From Muribaculaceae bacterium (lineage in GTDB: Bacteria > Bacteroidota > Bacteroidia > Bacteroidales > Muribaculaceae): a stretch of 64,000 bases of DNA. Position numbers and translations under genes: made by a program. The stretch's first letter is position 1. Each line of letters begins with the position of its first letter. Below, piece after piece: positions 48,593 through 57,568 of the stretch. The DNA lies in the NCBI GenBank assembly GCA_023664185.1, contig JAMPGA010000001.1, positions 1,085,119-1,149,118 on the forward strand. Reading direction: 5' to 3'. The notes beneath the pieces were generated by a model. The model did no database searches. It was given only the letters and a program-made list of their open reading frames with translations, and was not told the DNA's origin.

Positions 48593-49450
48593 TCAACCAT
48601 ACTGGATGGTGCCGTCAGGATTGCGATAGAGGTCGAAGCTCTTCTCATACTGGTCCATGGCGCGTAGGCTCATACCCATTGATGAAAAGCCGCCGTCGTG
48701 ATAGAGATTCTGCATTGTCACCTTGCGGGTGAGGTCGGAGAACATCATGATGCAATAGTCAGCACATTCGTTGGCATCGGCATTGCCCAGGGGCGACATG
48801 CGGTTGGCGAAGTCCATGAGCGACTCCATGCCCTTTACTCCCGAGCCTGCAGTGGTGGCTGTGGGGGACTGCGATATGGTGTTGATACGCACGTGCTTCT
48901 CGCGGCCGTAGATGTAGCCGAAGCTGCGTGCTATCGACTCAAGGAGCGCCTTGGCATCGGCCATATCATTGTAGCCAAACATGGTGCGCTGGGCAGCGAT
49001 ATAGCTGAGAGCCACTATCGAGCCATATTCGGCAATGGCGTCAAGCTTTTTGGCGGCCTGGATCATCTTGTGGAAAGAGATAGCCGAGATATCGAGCGTC
49101 TTGCTCAGGAGGTCGTAATCAAGGTCGTCATAAAGGCGCTTTTTGCGCACATTGGGCGACATACCGATAGAGTGGAGCACAAAATCGATCTTTCCACCCA
49201 GTATCTCCATTGACTTTGAGAAGACCATCTCAAGATCTTCGACATTTGTGGCATCGGCGGGAATCACTTCAGCGCCGAGCTTTTCGCCCAGCTGGCTCAC
49301 TTCGCCCATTCGGACGGCCACCGGCGTGTTGCTCAGGGTGATGACAGCGCCCTCCTCGACGGCCCTCTCGGCCACTTTCCAGGCGATACTCTTGTCATTG
49401 AGGGCGCCGAATATCACGCCCCTTTTCCCTTTCAGAAGGTTGTAGCTCAT
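48593..49450 (-). CDS. fabI: Enoyl-[acyl-carrier-protein] reductase (NADH)
   Basis: Last reduction of each fatty-acid elongation cycle; target of triclosan. The 285-residue short-chain dehydrogenase has the N-terminal KRGVIFGALNDKSIAWKVAE nucleotide motif and the catalytic Tyr-X6-Lys (YNDMADAK). The SIGMSP-like loop (LHSIGMSPN) and the C-terminal DLYRNPDGTIQYG tail are as in other Bacteroidetes FabI. It is a single-gene unit bounded by its own promoter and a strong terminator. Confidence 0.93.
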   Translation of the reverse strand: MSYNLLKGKRGVIFGALNDKSIAWKVAERAVEEGAVITLSNTPVAVRMGEVSQLGEKLGAEVIPADATNVEDLEMVFSKSMEILGGKIDFVLHSIGMSPNVRKKRLYDDLDYDLLSKTLDISAISFHKMIQAAKKLDAIAEYGSIVALSYIAAQRTMFGYNDMADAKALLESIARSFGYIYGREKHVRINTISQSPTATTAGSGVKGMESLMDFANRMSPLGNADANECADYCIMMFSDLTRKVTMQNLYHDGGFSSMGMSLRAMDQYEKSFDLYRNPDGTIQYG

Positions 49451-49486
49451 TATTTATCTTTTAGAGAATTTTTGAGAATTCGGCTG

Positions 49487-49494
49487 CAAAGTTA
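49487..49494 (-). promoter_or_regulatory. Candidate -7 element for fabI
   Basis: Minus-strand TAACTTTG about 37 bases before the fabI ATG; no clear -33 TTTG. Confidence 0.55.
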
Positions 49495-49537
49495 GCAATT
49501 TTTCCTCGTTCTTTCGGCTGTTTTGTGTAGAAAGTCG

Positions 49538-49545
49538 TAATTTTG
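49538..49545 (+). promoter_or_regulatory. Candidate -7 element for serB
   Basis: TAATTTTG on the plus strand, 27 bases before the serB ATG. The divergent fabI element lies about 45 bases away, so the 121-base gap holds two back-to-back promoters. Confidence 0.55.
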
Positions 49546-49571
49546 CAAATCAAACTGTACATCGACAAGCA

Positions 49572-50804
49572 ATGACAACATCGCAGCTTGAGCTAATACT
49601 CATCAATATATCAGGCCAGGATCACCCCGGTGTGACCTGGGCGCTTTCTGAGATTCTTGCCAAATATGATGCCGGCATTCTGGATATCGGCCAGGCCGAT
49701 ATCCACCACACTCTGTCGCTCGGTATCCTGATCAAGACCTGTGCCGACGTGAGCGGCAATATTATGAAGGAACTTCTCTTCAAGGCCTCCGAGCTGAATG
49801 TCAACATACGTTTCACCCCCATTAGCATTCAGGAATATGAAGATTGGGTGAACCGCCAGGGCAAGAACCGCTGGATCATCACCTTGCTGGGACGCCGACT
49901 CACGGCCCGACAGATAGCCAGTGTGTCGGAGGAGATTTCGGCCCAGGGGCTGAACATCGACAGCATACAGCGTCTCACTGGCCGCATGCCTCTGGCCGAC
50001 GAGGAGCAGCCGCTGTCGAAGTCGTGTGTGGAGTTTTCGGTGCGCGGCACCCCCTCCGACCTCCATGCCATGCAGAGCCGCTTCATGCAACTTTCGCAGG
50101 AAGACGGGTTTGACATATCCATGCAGGAGGACACACTTTATCGCCGCTGCCGCCGTCTGATATGCTTCGACATGGACTCGACTCTGATAGAGACCGAGGT
50201 GATCGACGAGCTGGCCGAGCGCGCCGGAGTGGGCGATCAGGTCAGAGCCATCACCGAGAGCGCCATGCGCGGAGAGATTGACTTCACCGAAAGCTTCGGC
50301 CGCCGTGTGGCGCTGCTGAAAGGCCTGGACGTGAGCGTCATGGAGGATATAGCCCGCAACCTACCCATCACCGAGGGCGTGGACAGGATGATGGAGGTGC
50401 TGAAACGCGCCGGCTACAAGACCGCCATTCTCTCGGGTGGATTCACATATTTCGGTAATTACCTGAAACAGAAGTTCGGATTTGACTATGTATATGCCAA
50501 CGAGCTTGAGATTGAGGACGGGAAGCTCACCGGACGCTATGTGGGCGAGGTGGTCGACGGCCGCCGCAAGGCCGAACTGCTCAAGCTGATAGCCCAGGTG
50601 GAAAACGTAAATATAGCGCAGACCATAGCCGTGGGCGACGGAGCCAACGACCTCCCCATGCTGGGCACTGCCGGTCTGGGCATCGCCTTTCACGCCAAGC
50701 CTAAGGTCAAGGCCAATGCCGAACAGTCTATCTCGACCATCGGCCTTGACGGCGTGCTCTACTTTCTGGGATTCAAGGATTCATTCATCACACCGGGCAA
50801 ATGA
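49572..50804 (+). CDS. serB: Phosphoserine phosphatase with N-terminal ACT domains
   Basis: Last step of serine synthesis. The 410 residues have two ACT-like domains at about 1-170 (LILINISGQDHPGVTWALSEILA; ITLLGRRLTARQIASVSEEIS), then the HAD domain from about 195 with FDMDSTLIETE, ILSGGFTYF and VGDGANDLPML. The ACT part probably senses serine. Its stop overlaps the start of the double-receiver protein (ATGA), an unexpected partner. Confidence 0.94.
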   Translation: MTTSQLELILINISGQDHPGVTWALSEILAKYDAGILDIGQADIHHTLSLGILIKTCADVSGNIMKELLFKASELNVNIRFTPISIQEYEDWVNRQGKNRWIITLLGRRLTARQIASVSEEISAQGLNIDSIQRLTGRMPLADEEQPLSKSCVEFSVRGTPSDLHAMQSRFMQLSQEDGFDISMQEDTLYRRCRRLICFDMDSTLIETEVIDELAERAGVGDQVRAITESAMRGEIDFTESFGRRVALLKGLDVSVMEDIARNLPITEGVDRMMEVLKRAGYKTAILSGGFTYFGNYLKQKFGFDYVYANELEIEDGKLTGRYVGEVVDGRRKAELLKLIAQVENVNIAQTIAVGDGANDLPMLGTAGLGIAFHAKPKVKANAEQSISTIGLDGVLYFLGFKDSFITPGK

Positions 50805-53800
50805 CTACAAACGGAACTTTCGACGAAATCAGCGACAATGCCCTGAGCCAACTCTATCTTAAGGACACCGCTTTTCAAAATCTGATGCAGAAGCGCATTT
50901 TCAATGTGCTGCTCATAGCATCGGCCTACGATGCGTTTATGATGGAGGAGGATGGACGTGTGGAGGAGCAACTCTATTTCGAGTATACCTCGCTCAATCT
51001 GTCGTCGCCTCCGCGTGTCACACGAGTGCTCAACACCACCGAGGCTCTCGAAGTGATGGAGACCAAAAGCTTCGACCTGGTGATAATGATGCCGGGCAAC
51101 GATGTGAGCGAGACCTTCAGTGGCGCCCGACGCATCAAAGAGCTTCACCCCGACCAGCCTATCATAGTACTTACACCTTTCAGTAAGGAGGTGTCGCGCC
51201 GCCTGGCTAATGAGGATTTTTCGGGCATCGACTATGTATTTTCATGGCTCGGCAACGTCGACCTGCTTCTTGCCATAATAAAACTGCTCGAGGACAAACT
51301 CAATGCCGAAAACGATATAAACGGTGTGGGTGTGCAGATGATATTGCTGGTGGAGGACTCCGTGAGATTCTATTCGTCGGTATTGCCGATTGTCTACAAA
51401 TTCATCCTCACCCAGTCGAGGCTCTTCTCCACGGAGGCTCTCAACGAGCACGAACGTATGCTGCGCATGAGGGGGCGCCCCAAAGTGATGCTGGCGCGCG
51501 ACTATGAGGAGGCCATGGAGCTTTACAATCGCTTTTCCGACCATATTCTGGGTGTGATAAGCGATGTGTCGTTCAAACGCGACGGCCACAAGGACTCCAA
51601 AGCAGGCCTTGAGCTGGCGCGTGAGCTGCGTCGCCGCGACCCCTATCTGCCCATCATTCTCGAGAGCTCCGACACCGAAAATGCCTATCAGGCCATGGAG
51701 CTGGGCATCTCCTTTATCGACAAAAATTCGAAAAAATTCCCAGTGGATCTGGGCAATGCCATAGTCAATAACTTCGGCTTCGGCGACTTCATCATACGCA
51801 ACCCCGACACCGGCGAGGAGATACGCCGCATATCGTCGCTCAAAGACCTTCAGCAACACATCTTCGACATCCCGGCTGAGTCGCTCTACTGGCACGCGTC
51901 GTTCAACGATATATCGCGCTGGCTCTACTCGCGCGCCATGTTTCCAATAGCCGAGGTGATAAAGCGCCACCGTTTCCGCGAGCTTGAGGATGCACCAAAA
52001 GTGCGCCAGCTCTTCTTCGATCTGATAGTAAAATACAGAAAGATGAAGAACCGTGGCGTGGTGGCCATATTCCGCCAGGATCGGTTTGACCATTATTCCA
52101 ACTTTGCCCGCATCGGCCAGGGGTCGCTGGGAGGCAAAGGACGCGGCCTGGCTTTCATAGACTCCATAATAAAAAAGAACCCCGTCTGCGACAATTTTGA
52201 CGGTATCTCCATAACCATACCCCGCACTGTGGTGCTGTGTACGGATATTTTCGATGAATTCATGGAAACAAACCAGCTTTATCCCATTGCTCTGAGCGAT
52301 GCTCCGGACGATGAGATACTGCGTGTCTTCCTTGCCGCGAAACTTCCTACCAGCATACGCGACGACCTCAAAGCCCTGCTCGAGGTGGTGGATACCCCCA
52401 TAGCCGTGCGCTCATCGAGCCTGCTGGAAGACTCTCACTATCAGCCTTTCGCCGGAATCTATTCTACCTACATGGTGCCTAAGATAAAGGATCAGGACGA
52501 GATGCTCAAGCTTCTCACCGACGCCATAAAGGGGGTGTATGCCTCGGTGTTCTATTCCGATTCGAAGGCCTACATGACCGCCACATCAAACATCATCGAC
52601 CAGGAAAAGATGGCTGTGATACTGCAGGAAGTGGTGGGCAAGGAGGTCGACGGCTATTACTTCCCCTCGTTCTCTGGCGTGGGGCGCTCGCTCAACTATT
52701 ATCCTCTCGGCTCGGAAAAACCGGAGGATGGGGTGGCCGAGATAGCCGTCGGACTGGGTAAATATATTGTTGATGGTGGCGTGGGGCTGCGTTTCTCGCC
52801 CCGACATCCCGAGAGCGTGCTCCAGACCTCCGAGCTGCAGCTGGCTCTGCGCGACACACAGACACGCATGTATGCCCTTGACATGAACCCGGTGCGCGAA
52901 ACTGAGACTCCGCTCACCGTCGACGACGGATATAACATAGTCAAGCTCCGCGTGCAGGATATGGCCGATAAAGGAGAACTGAAATATATGGTATCGACCT
53001 TCGACTACCGCGACAATGTGATACGCGACAACGACACCCAGGAGGGCCGTAAGCTCGTCACGTTCAACAATATACTCAAACACAAGGTCTACCCCTTGGC
53101 CGAAGCTCTCGACTTCATGCTAACCACCGGGCAGAAAGAGATGCAACGCCCCGTGGAAATAGAGTTTGCCGGAATGGTGGAACGCGGCAAGATCAAGGAT
53201 ATGAAAGGACGTCTATACTGGCTGCAGATCAGACCTATAGTGGACCGCAAGGAGAATGTCGACGAGGCCGTAATGTCGACCCCCGACGATAAACTCCTGC
53301 TCAAGTCGTCGACAGCTCTGGGTCACGGCACCATCGAGGGCGTGAAAACAGTGGTCTATGTGCGGCCCGAGAAGTTCTCATCGTCAAACAACTCCCTTAT
53401 AGCCCGCGAGATGGAGAAGATAAACCGAAAATTTCTTGAAGGAGATGAGCGCTATATCCTCATCGGGCCCGGGCGCTGGGGATCGTCGGACACCGCGCTG
53501 GGCATTCCCGTGAAGTGGCCGGCCATATCAGCCGCCCGTCTAATAGTGGAGTCGGCGTTGCCTAACTATAGGGTAGAACCGAGCCAGGGCACTCACTTTT
53601 TCCAGAATCTCACATCGTTTGGTGTGGCCTACTTTACCATCGACACTACATCACGTAGGTCCGGCAAATCGACAACTGACCTCTATGACGTGGATTTTCT
53701 CAACTCCATGCCGGCCACCTATGAGTCGGAATTTATCCGCATAGTCACCTTCCCCACCCCCCTGACCATCGGTGTCAACGGCCTAAAGGGAACAGGTGTA

Positions 53801-53827
53801 GTATTAAAACCAGAAAAGAGTGTCTAA
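50801..53827 (+). CDS. Double-receiver PEP-synthase-like protein
   Basis: 1008 residues with an unusual domain order. Residues 32-165 look like a receiver that has lost its acceptor (FDLVIMMPGN where the Asp should be). Residues 178-325 are a second receiver with canonical acidic pair E185/D186, acceptor D255 (GVISDVS) and Lys308. A PPDK/PpsA-type ATP-grasp domain follows from about 435 (GSLGGKGRGLAFI; VRSSSLLEDSHYQPFAGIYSTY). I find no GGxxSHAA-type phosphohistidine motif and no PEP-utilising TIM barrel, so it is not a normal PEP synthase. The C-terminus has GPGRWGSSDTALGIP. It is translationally coupled to serB. The function is unknown; phosphorylation may control ATP-grasp activity. Confidence 0.8.
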   Translation: MTTNGTFDEISDNALSQLYLKDTAFQNLMQKRIFNVLLIASAYDAFMMEEDGRVEEQLYFEYTSLNLSSPPRVTRVLNTTEALEVMETKSFDLVIMMPGNDVSETFSGARRIKELHPDQPIIVLTPFSKEVSRRLANEDFSGIDYVFSWLGNVDLLLAIIKLLEDKLNAENDINGVGVQMILLVEDSVRFYSSVLPIVYKFILTQSRLFSTEALNEHERMLRMRGRPKVMLARDYEEAMELYNRFSDHILGVISDVSFKRDGHKDSKAGLELARELRRRDPYLPIILESSDTENAYQAMELGISFIDKNSKKFPVDLGNAIVNNFGFGDFIIRNPDTGEEIRRISSLKDLQQHIFDIPAESLYWHASFNDISRWLYSRAMFPIAEVIKRHRFRELEDAPKVRQLFFDLIVKYRKMKNRGVVAIFRQDRFDHYSNFARIGQGSLGGKGRGLAFIDSIIKKNPVCDNFDGISITIPRTVVLCTDIFDEFMETNQLYPIALSDAPDDEILRVFLAAKLPTSIRDDLKALLEVVDTPIAVRSSSLLEDSHYQPFAGIYSTYMVPKIKDQDEMLKLLTDAIKGVYASVFYSDSKAYMTATSNIIDQEKMAVILQEVVGKEVDGYYFPSFSGVGRSLNYYPLGSEKPEDGVAEIAVGLGKYIVDGGVGLRFSPRHPESVLQTSELQLALRDTQTRMYALDMNPVRETETPLTVDDGYNIVKLRVQDMADKGELKYMVSTFDYRDNVIRDNDTQEGRKLVTFNNILKHKVYPLAEALDFMLTTGQKEMQRPVEIEFAGMVERGKIKDMKGRLYWLQIRPIVDRKENVDEAVMSTPDDKLLLKSSTALGHGTIEGVKTVVYVRPEKFSSSNNSLIAREMEKINRKFLEGDERYILIGPGRWGSSDTALGIPVKWPAISAARLIVESALPNYRVEPSQGTHFFQNLTSFGVAYFTIDTTSRRSGKSTTDLYDVDFLNSMPATYESEFIRIVTFPTPLTIGVNGLKGTGVVLKPEKSV

Positions 53828-53828
53828 T

Positions 53829-54575
53829 ATGAACGAATATTTTTCAAACCGTCGGAGCATACGCGTCTACGACAAAAGCCGTCCCGTGTCCGACCAGCTT
53901 ATAGAGTCGCTGCTCTCACAAGCCATTCATGCCCCCAACACCGGCAACATGCAGCTCTACAGCGTAGTGGTGACCCGCGAGCCTGAGCGTCTTGCAGCCC
54001 TGGCTCCGGCCCACTTCTCACAGCCGGCCATAGCCAACGCCACCGCCGCCCTGACTTTCTGCCTGGATATGAACAGGTTTGACCGCTGGTGTCGCATAAA
54101 CGGTGCAGAGCCCGGACTGGCCAATCTCCAGGGATTCACCTGGGGAGTGATAGACACCGCCGTGGTAGCCCAGCAGTTCTGCACACTGGCCGAGATGGAG
54201 GGTCTGGGCACCTGCTACCTGGGCACCACAACCTACAACGCACCTCAGATAGCCGATCTGCTCAAACTGCCTCAGGGAGTTGTCCCGGTTGTCACCGTCA
54301 CCCTCGGGTGGCCTGCCGAGAATCCCGCCGTGCAGCCCCGCCTCCCGCTATCGGCCGTGATGCACTATGAGGAATATAACGATTATTCGGACAGCGAAAT
54401 AGCTGATATATATGCTGCAGAAGAGGCACTGGAGGAGAATAGAAAATTTGTGGCCGAAAACGGCAAAGAGAATCTTGCACAGGTGTTTGCCGAAGTAAGA
54501 TACCCACGAGATCAGGCTGAGCATTTCTCCCGACTCTACAAGGAATTTCTCAAGTCTACAGGCATTTCACTCTGA
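53829..54575 (+). CDS. NfsA-like nitroreductase family protein
   Basis: 248 residues from the ATG at 53829; a GTG at 53820 would add three residues and overlap the previous stop. Flavin-binding NRRSIRVYD near the N-terminus, HAPNTGNMQLYSVVV, and GLGTCYLGTTTYN fit the nitroreductase fold, and the extra C-terminal helical part (about 190-248) resembles the longer NfsA/FRP-like branch. It lies one base after the PEP-synthase-like gene. Substrate unknown. Confidence 0.87.
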   Translation: MNEYFSNRRSIRVYDKSRPVSDQLIESLLSQAIHAPNTGNMQLYSVVVTREPERLAALAPAHFSQPAIANATAALTFCLDMNRFDRWCRINGAEPGLANLQGFTWGVIDTAVVAQQFCTLAEMEGLGTCYLGTTTYNAPQIADLLKLPQGVVPVVTVTLGWPAENPAVQPRLPLSAVMHYEEYNDYSDSEIADIYAAEEALEENRKFVAENGKENLAQVFAEVRYPRDQAEHFSRLYKEFLKSTGISL

Positions 54576-54577
54576 GT

Positions 54578-54609
54578 TTTGTAACTACAGCGGAAATTTT
54601 GTAACTTTG
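54578..54609 (+). promoter_or_regulatory. Promoter of the TetR regulator gene
   Basis: TTTG at 54578-54581, 20 bases, then TAACTTTG at 54602-54609, about 25 bases before the ATG at 54633. It begins directly after the nitroreductase stop. Confidence 0.8.
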
Positions 54610-54632
54610 CAGACCGAACGAACCGTCGACAA

Positions 54633-55235
54633 ATGACAGCAATAGCCACACGAACCAGAGAGCGATTTCTCGACGTAGCCAGGCAACTGTTTGCCAGGAA
54701 TGGTGTTGAACACACCACCATGAACGATATCGCCACCGCCTCCGACAAGGGGCGGCGCACCATCTACACCTATTTCCGCAACAAGAAGGAGATATATGAG
54801 GCGGTGATAGAACGCGACGCCGAGAATATAGTGAGCAGGCTGCGCAAGGTGGCCACATCGCAGGTTGAACCCGTGGAGAAGCTGCGACAGTATATCATGG
54901 CTCGATTTGACATTGTGGAAGACACCATCAAGGCATCGTCGGCCACAAATCAGATCATCTCTTATCTGACTCTCGACCATAAACGACTCGCAAGGATACG
55001 CACCCTGGCTGTGGAAAAGGAGAAAGATCTGTTTCGCGGCCTTCTGGCCGAAGGGGTCAGAGCCGGAGTGTTTGATATGGATCAAGCACGCCGTCTGCCC
55101 ACCGTCCACCAGATGCTGTTTCAGGGCGTGGACTACTGCCATCTGCACAATGCCTTCGCCCCACTGGGCGTCGATCCAACTGAAATGCGTCATGAAGTGA
55201 CTGAGTTCATCATCAATACTCTGCTCAAAAAATAG
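54633..55235 (+). CDS. TetR/AcrR family transcriptional regulator
   Basis: 200 residues. The N-terminal helix-turn-helix is typical (TTMNDIATASDKGRRTIYTYFRNKKEIYEAVI, split here between helices 2 and 3 at about residues 28-58). The C-terminal ligand domain (about 70-200) is helical. It is 35 bases upstream of fabG with no promoter seen between, so the two may be cotranscribed. That would fit a fatty-acid-related repressor, but the ligand is not predictable. Confidence 0.87.
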   Translation: MTAIATRTRERFLDVARQLFARNGVEHTTMNDIATASDKGRRTIYTYFRNKKEIYEAVIERDAENIVSRLRKVATSQVEPVEKLRQYIMARFDIVEDTIKASSATNQIISYLTLDHKRLARIRTLAVEKEKDLFRGLLAEGVRAGVFDMDQARRLPTVHQMLFQGVDYCHLHNAFAPLGVDPTEMRHEVTEFIINTLLKK

Positions 55236-55270
55236 TCTAAAGAATCATCAACAACATAATAACGAAATCA

Positions 55271-56017
55271 ATGAAACTTCTTGAAGGAAAAGTAGCAATC
55301 ATCACCGGCGCCTCGCGCGGCATCGGCAAAAGCATAGCTCTGAAATTCGCATCGGAAGGTGCCGACATCGCTTTCACAGACCTTCGTCGCGACGAGAACA
55401 TGGAAGCAACCGAAAAAGAGATCGAGGCTCTCGGCGTTAAAGCCAAGGGCTACAGCTCAGACGCTTCAAACTTCGCCCAGACCGAGGAAGTGGTGGCTGC
55501 CATCAAGAATGACTTCGGCCACATCGACATCCTCGTCAACAACGCCGGTATCACCAAGGACGGCCTGATGATGAGAATGAGCGAGGCTCAGTGGGACATG
55601 GTGATCAACGTCAACCTCAAGAGCGCCTTCAACTTCATCCACGCAGTGCTCCCCGTGATGATGCGCCAGCGTTCAGGCTCCATCATCAACATGGCCTCAG
55701 TAGTGGGTGTTCACGGCAATGCCGGCCAGGCCAACTATGCAGCCTCGAAGGCCGGTCTGATCGCTCTGGCCAAGAGTATCGCCCAGGAAGTGGGCTCACG
55801 CGGCATCCGCGCCAACGCCATCGCCCCGGGCTTTATCGAGACAGCCATGACCGCTGCCCTGCCCGAGGATGTGCGCAAGGAGTGGGCCGCCAAGATACCT
55901 CTGCGCCGCGCAGGCCAGGTGGAGGATATCGCCAATGTTGCCACCTTCCTGGCTTCCGACATGTCGAGCTACGTCTCCGGTCAGGTTATCGAAGTGGACG
56001 GCGGCATGAACATGTAA
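55271..56017 (+). CDS. fabG: 3-oxoacyl-[acyl-carrier-protein] reductase
   Basis: NADPH-dependent reduction in fatty-acid elongation. The 248-residue SDR has TGASRGIGKSIAL (cofactor loop), NNAG, the catalytic Ser (NMASVVG) and Tyr-X3-Lys (YAASK), and the C-terminal substrate loop ending VIEVDGGMNM. It follows the TetR gene and is followed by a strong hairpin. With fabI (48.6 kb) it is the second fatty-acid reductase in the window. Confidence 0.93.
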   Translation: MKLLEGKVAIITGASRGIGKSIALKFASEGADIAFTDLRRDENMEATEKEIEALGVKAKGYSSDASNFAQTEEVVAAIKNDFGHIDILVNNAGITKDGLMMRMSEAQWDMVINVNLKSAFNFIHAVLPVMMRQRSGSIINMASVVGVHGNAGQANYAASKAGLIALAKSIAQEVGSRGIRANAIAPGFIETAMTAALPEDVRKEWAAKIPLRRAGQVEDIANVATFLASDMSSYVSGQVIEVDGGMNM

Positions 56018-56040
56018 GCCGCTACGACCGTTAGCAATAA

Positions 56041-56076
56041 AAGGGTGCAAGGACCCTTGACGGTTCTTGCACCCTT
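56041..56076 (+). terminator. Strong hairpin after fabG
   Basis: AAGGGTGCAAG (56041-56051) pairs perfectly with CTTGCACCCTT (56066-56076), and an inner ACC/GGT pairing shortens the loop to six bases. No T run follows, so it may be a weak terminator, a processing site or an mRNA-stabilising hairpin. Confidence 0.6.
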
Positions 56077-56094
56077 CCAACCTTTCAATATTCT

Positions 56095-56688
56095 ATGCTC
56101 ACTTACAACACCCGGCGCCCGGCTCTGAAACTTCCGGAGTATGGCCGCAACATACAGCAGATGGTGGATCACTGTCTCACAATTGACGACCGTGATGAAC
56201 GCACCCGTTGTGCCTATGCTATAGTCGACACCATGGGCAAACTCTTTCCAAAGCTGAAGGAGCAGCCCGACTATAAGCAGAAGCTCTGGGACCACATAAT
56301 GATAATGAGCGGCTTCAAGCTTGATGTGGACTTCCCGGTTGAGGTAGCCACAGAGAATCGTTTCGACACTAAACCGGAGCCAGTGCCCTACCCTGGCCGC
56401 TTGATACGCTATCGCCACTACGGCAAGGATATAGAGCTGATGATAGACCGTGCCGCAGCCATGGAGGAAGGCCCCGAACGCGATGAGCTGTGCCTGCTGA
56501 TAGCCAACCACATGAAGAAGCTCCTCGTGGCTCTTGACCACGATACTGTGGAAGACTCCAGGGTGTTCAGAGATCTGGCTGAAATGTCGCACGGACTTAT
56601 CCGCATGGATCTGAGTCCGGAACCCGTGAAACTCTTCGACTTTAAATTCATAGCGCCCCCTCAGGGCAAGAAAAAGAAAAAACGCTGA
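56095..56688 (+). CDS. DUF4290 family protein
   Basis: 197 residues of a Bacteroidetes-specific family without known function (YNTRRPALKLPEYGRNIQQMVDHC at the start). Helical, soluble, ending in a lysine-rich tail (GKKKKKR). Its stop overlaps the rimM start by one base (TGATG). The association with ribosome maturation is noted but the role is open. Confidence 0.8.
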   Translation: MLTYNTRRPALKLPEYGRNIQQMVDHCLTIDDRDERTRCAYAIVDTMGKLFPKLKEQPDYKQKLWDHIMIMSGFKLDVDFPVEVATENRFDTKPEPVPYPGRLIRYRHYGKDIELMIDRAAAMEEGPERDELCLLIANHMKKLLVALDHDTVEDSRVFRDLAEMSHGLIRMDLSPEPVKLFDFKFIAPPQGKKKKKR

Positions 56689-57227
56689 TGATTACACCAG
56701 ACATGCTCATGCAGGCCGGGAGATTTAACAAAACTCACGGTATGAAAGGAGAAATTTCGGCAACATTCGACTTCGACCTGGAGCCGGACAGCTTGAAATG
56801 TATCTTCGTGGACATGGATGGTATACCTGTGCCGTTTTTCATAAACGAATACCGTCCCAAGGGAGCCGAAACATGGCTCCTGACAATCGACGGGGTGGAC
56901 TCGGCCGAAAAAGCTGCGGAATTCGTCAACAAGCCCTTCAGCGCTCTGGCCACTGAAGTGAGAGAGGCTGCAGAGTTTGATCCTGACGCCGACGGCTTCT
57001 ATGCCTCAGATCTGATAGGATTTGGCGTTGAGGATTCCGCCCTGGGTCATCTGGGACGCATAGCCGACATAAACGACTCAACAGAAAATGTGCTCTTTGT
57101 GGTGGAGCGCGAGGATGGCAGCGAGCTGCTCATTCCGGTGGCCGACGAGTTTATCGACGAGATAGACGCTGACAACCTCTTGATACACACCACCATCCCC
57201 CCCGAGATAGCCGAACTCAACCTCTGA
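56688..57227 (+). CDS. rimM: 16S rRNA processing protein RimM
   Basis: Helps mature the 30S head domain together with ribosomal protein S19. The 179 residues have the N-terminal barrel (AGRFNKTHGMKGEISATFDF) and the PRC-barrel (FYASDLIGFGVED...LLIPVADEFIDEID). It is coupled to the DUF4290 gene and ends 38 bases before the next gene. Confidence 0.9.
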   Translation: MITPDMLMQAGRFNKTHGMKGEISATFDFDLEPDSLKCIFVDMDGIPVPFFINEYRPKGAETWLLTIDGVDSAEKAAEFVNKPFSALATEVREAAEFDPDADGFYASDLIGFGVEDSALGHLGRIADINDSTENVLFVVEREDGSELLIPVADEFIDEIDADNLLIHTTIPPEIAELNL

Positions 57228-57265
57228 CATATCCCACCAACTCCACACTCTAAAAACATACCGTC

Positions 57266-57568
57266 ATGAAAGAATTTCAGGAAAAGGAGGCCATCGCGGC
57301 CATGCGGTCGAGTCTGACCGACGAGGCTTCGGCACGTATAAACGACGACGAACTCCTCAACATCATAGACATAATCTGGGATTGGTATGACGATCAGGGG
57401 TTGCTTGAGATCGACGCCGAAGCCGACTCGGAGGATGTCAACGTTGATGCTCTTGTAAGCCATGTGCGCAAAACTCTGGCCAAAGACAAGCTATCGCCCG
57501 TGGAGCCCGCCGAGGTGGAACCGCTGGTGGCTGCCGAACTCCGTTACGAACAAACACTCGAACTATGA
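57266..57568 (+). CDS. Conserved acidic hypothetical protein
   Basis: 100 residues, strongly acidic and helical, with no signal peptide or recognisable domain. The central NIIDIIWDWYDDQGLLEID motif is the most distinctive part. It overlaps the next gene by four bases, so it is translated with the OmpA-like protein. I do not recognise its function. Confidence 0.6.
   Translation: MKEFQEKEAIAAMRSSLTDEASARINDDELLNIIDIIWDWYDDQGLLEIDAEADSEDVNVDALVSHVRKTLAKDKLSPVEPAEVEPLVAAELRYEQTLEL

Noticed and set aside
50801..53827. Simple annotation as phosphoenolpyruvate synthase
   Set aside because: Only the ATP-grasp part matches; I do not find the phosphohistidine and PEP-binding domains, and two receiver-like domains are added.
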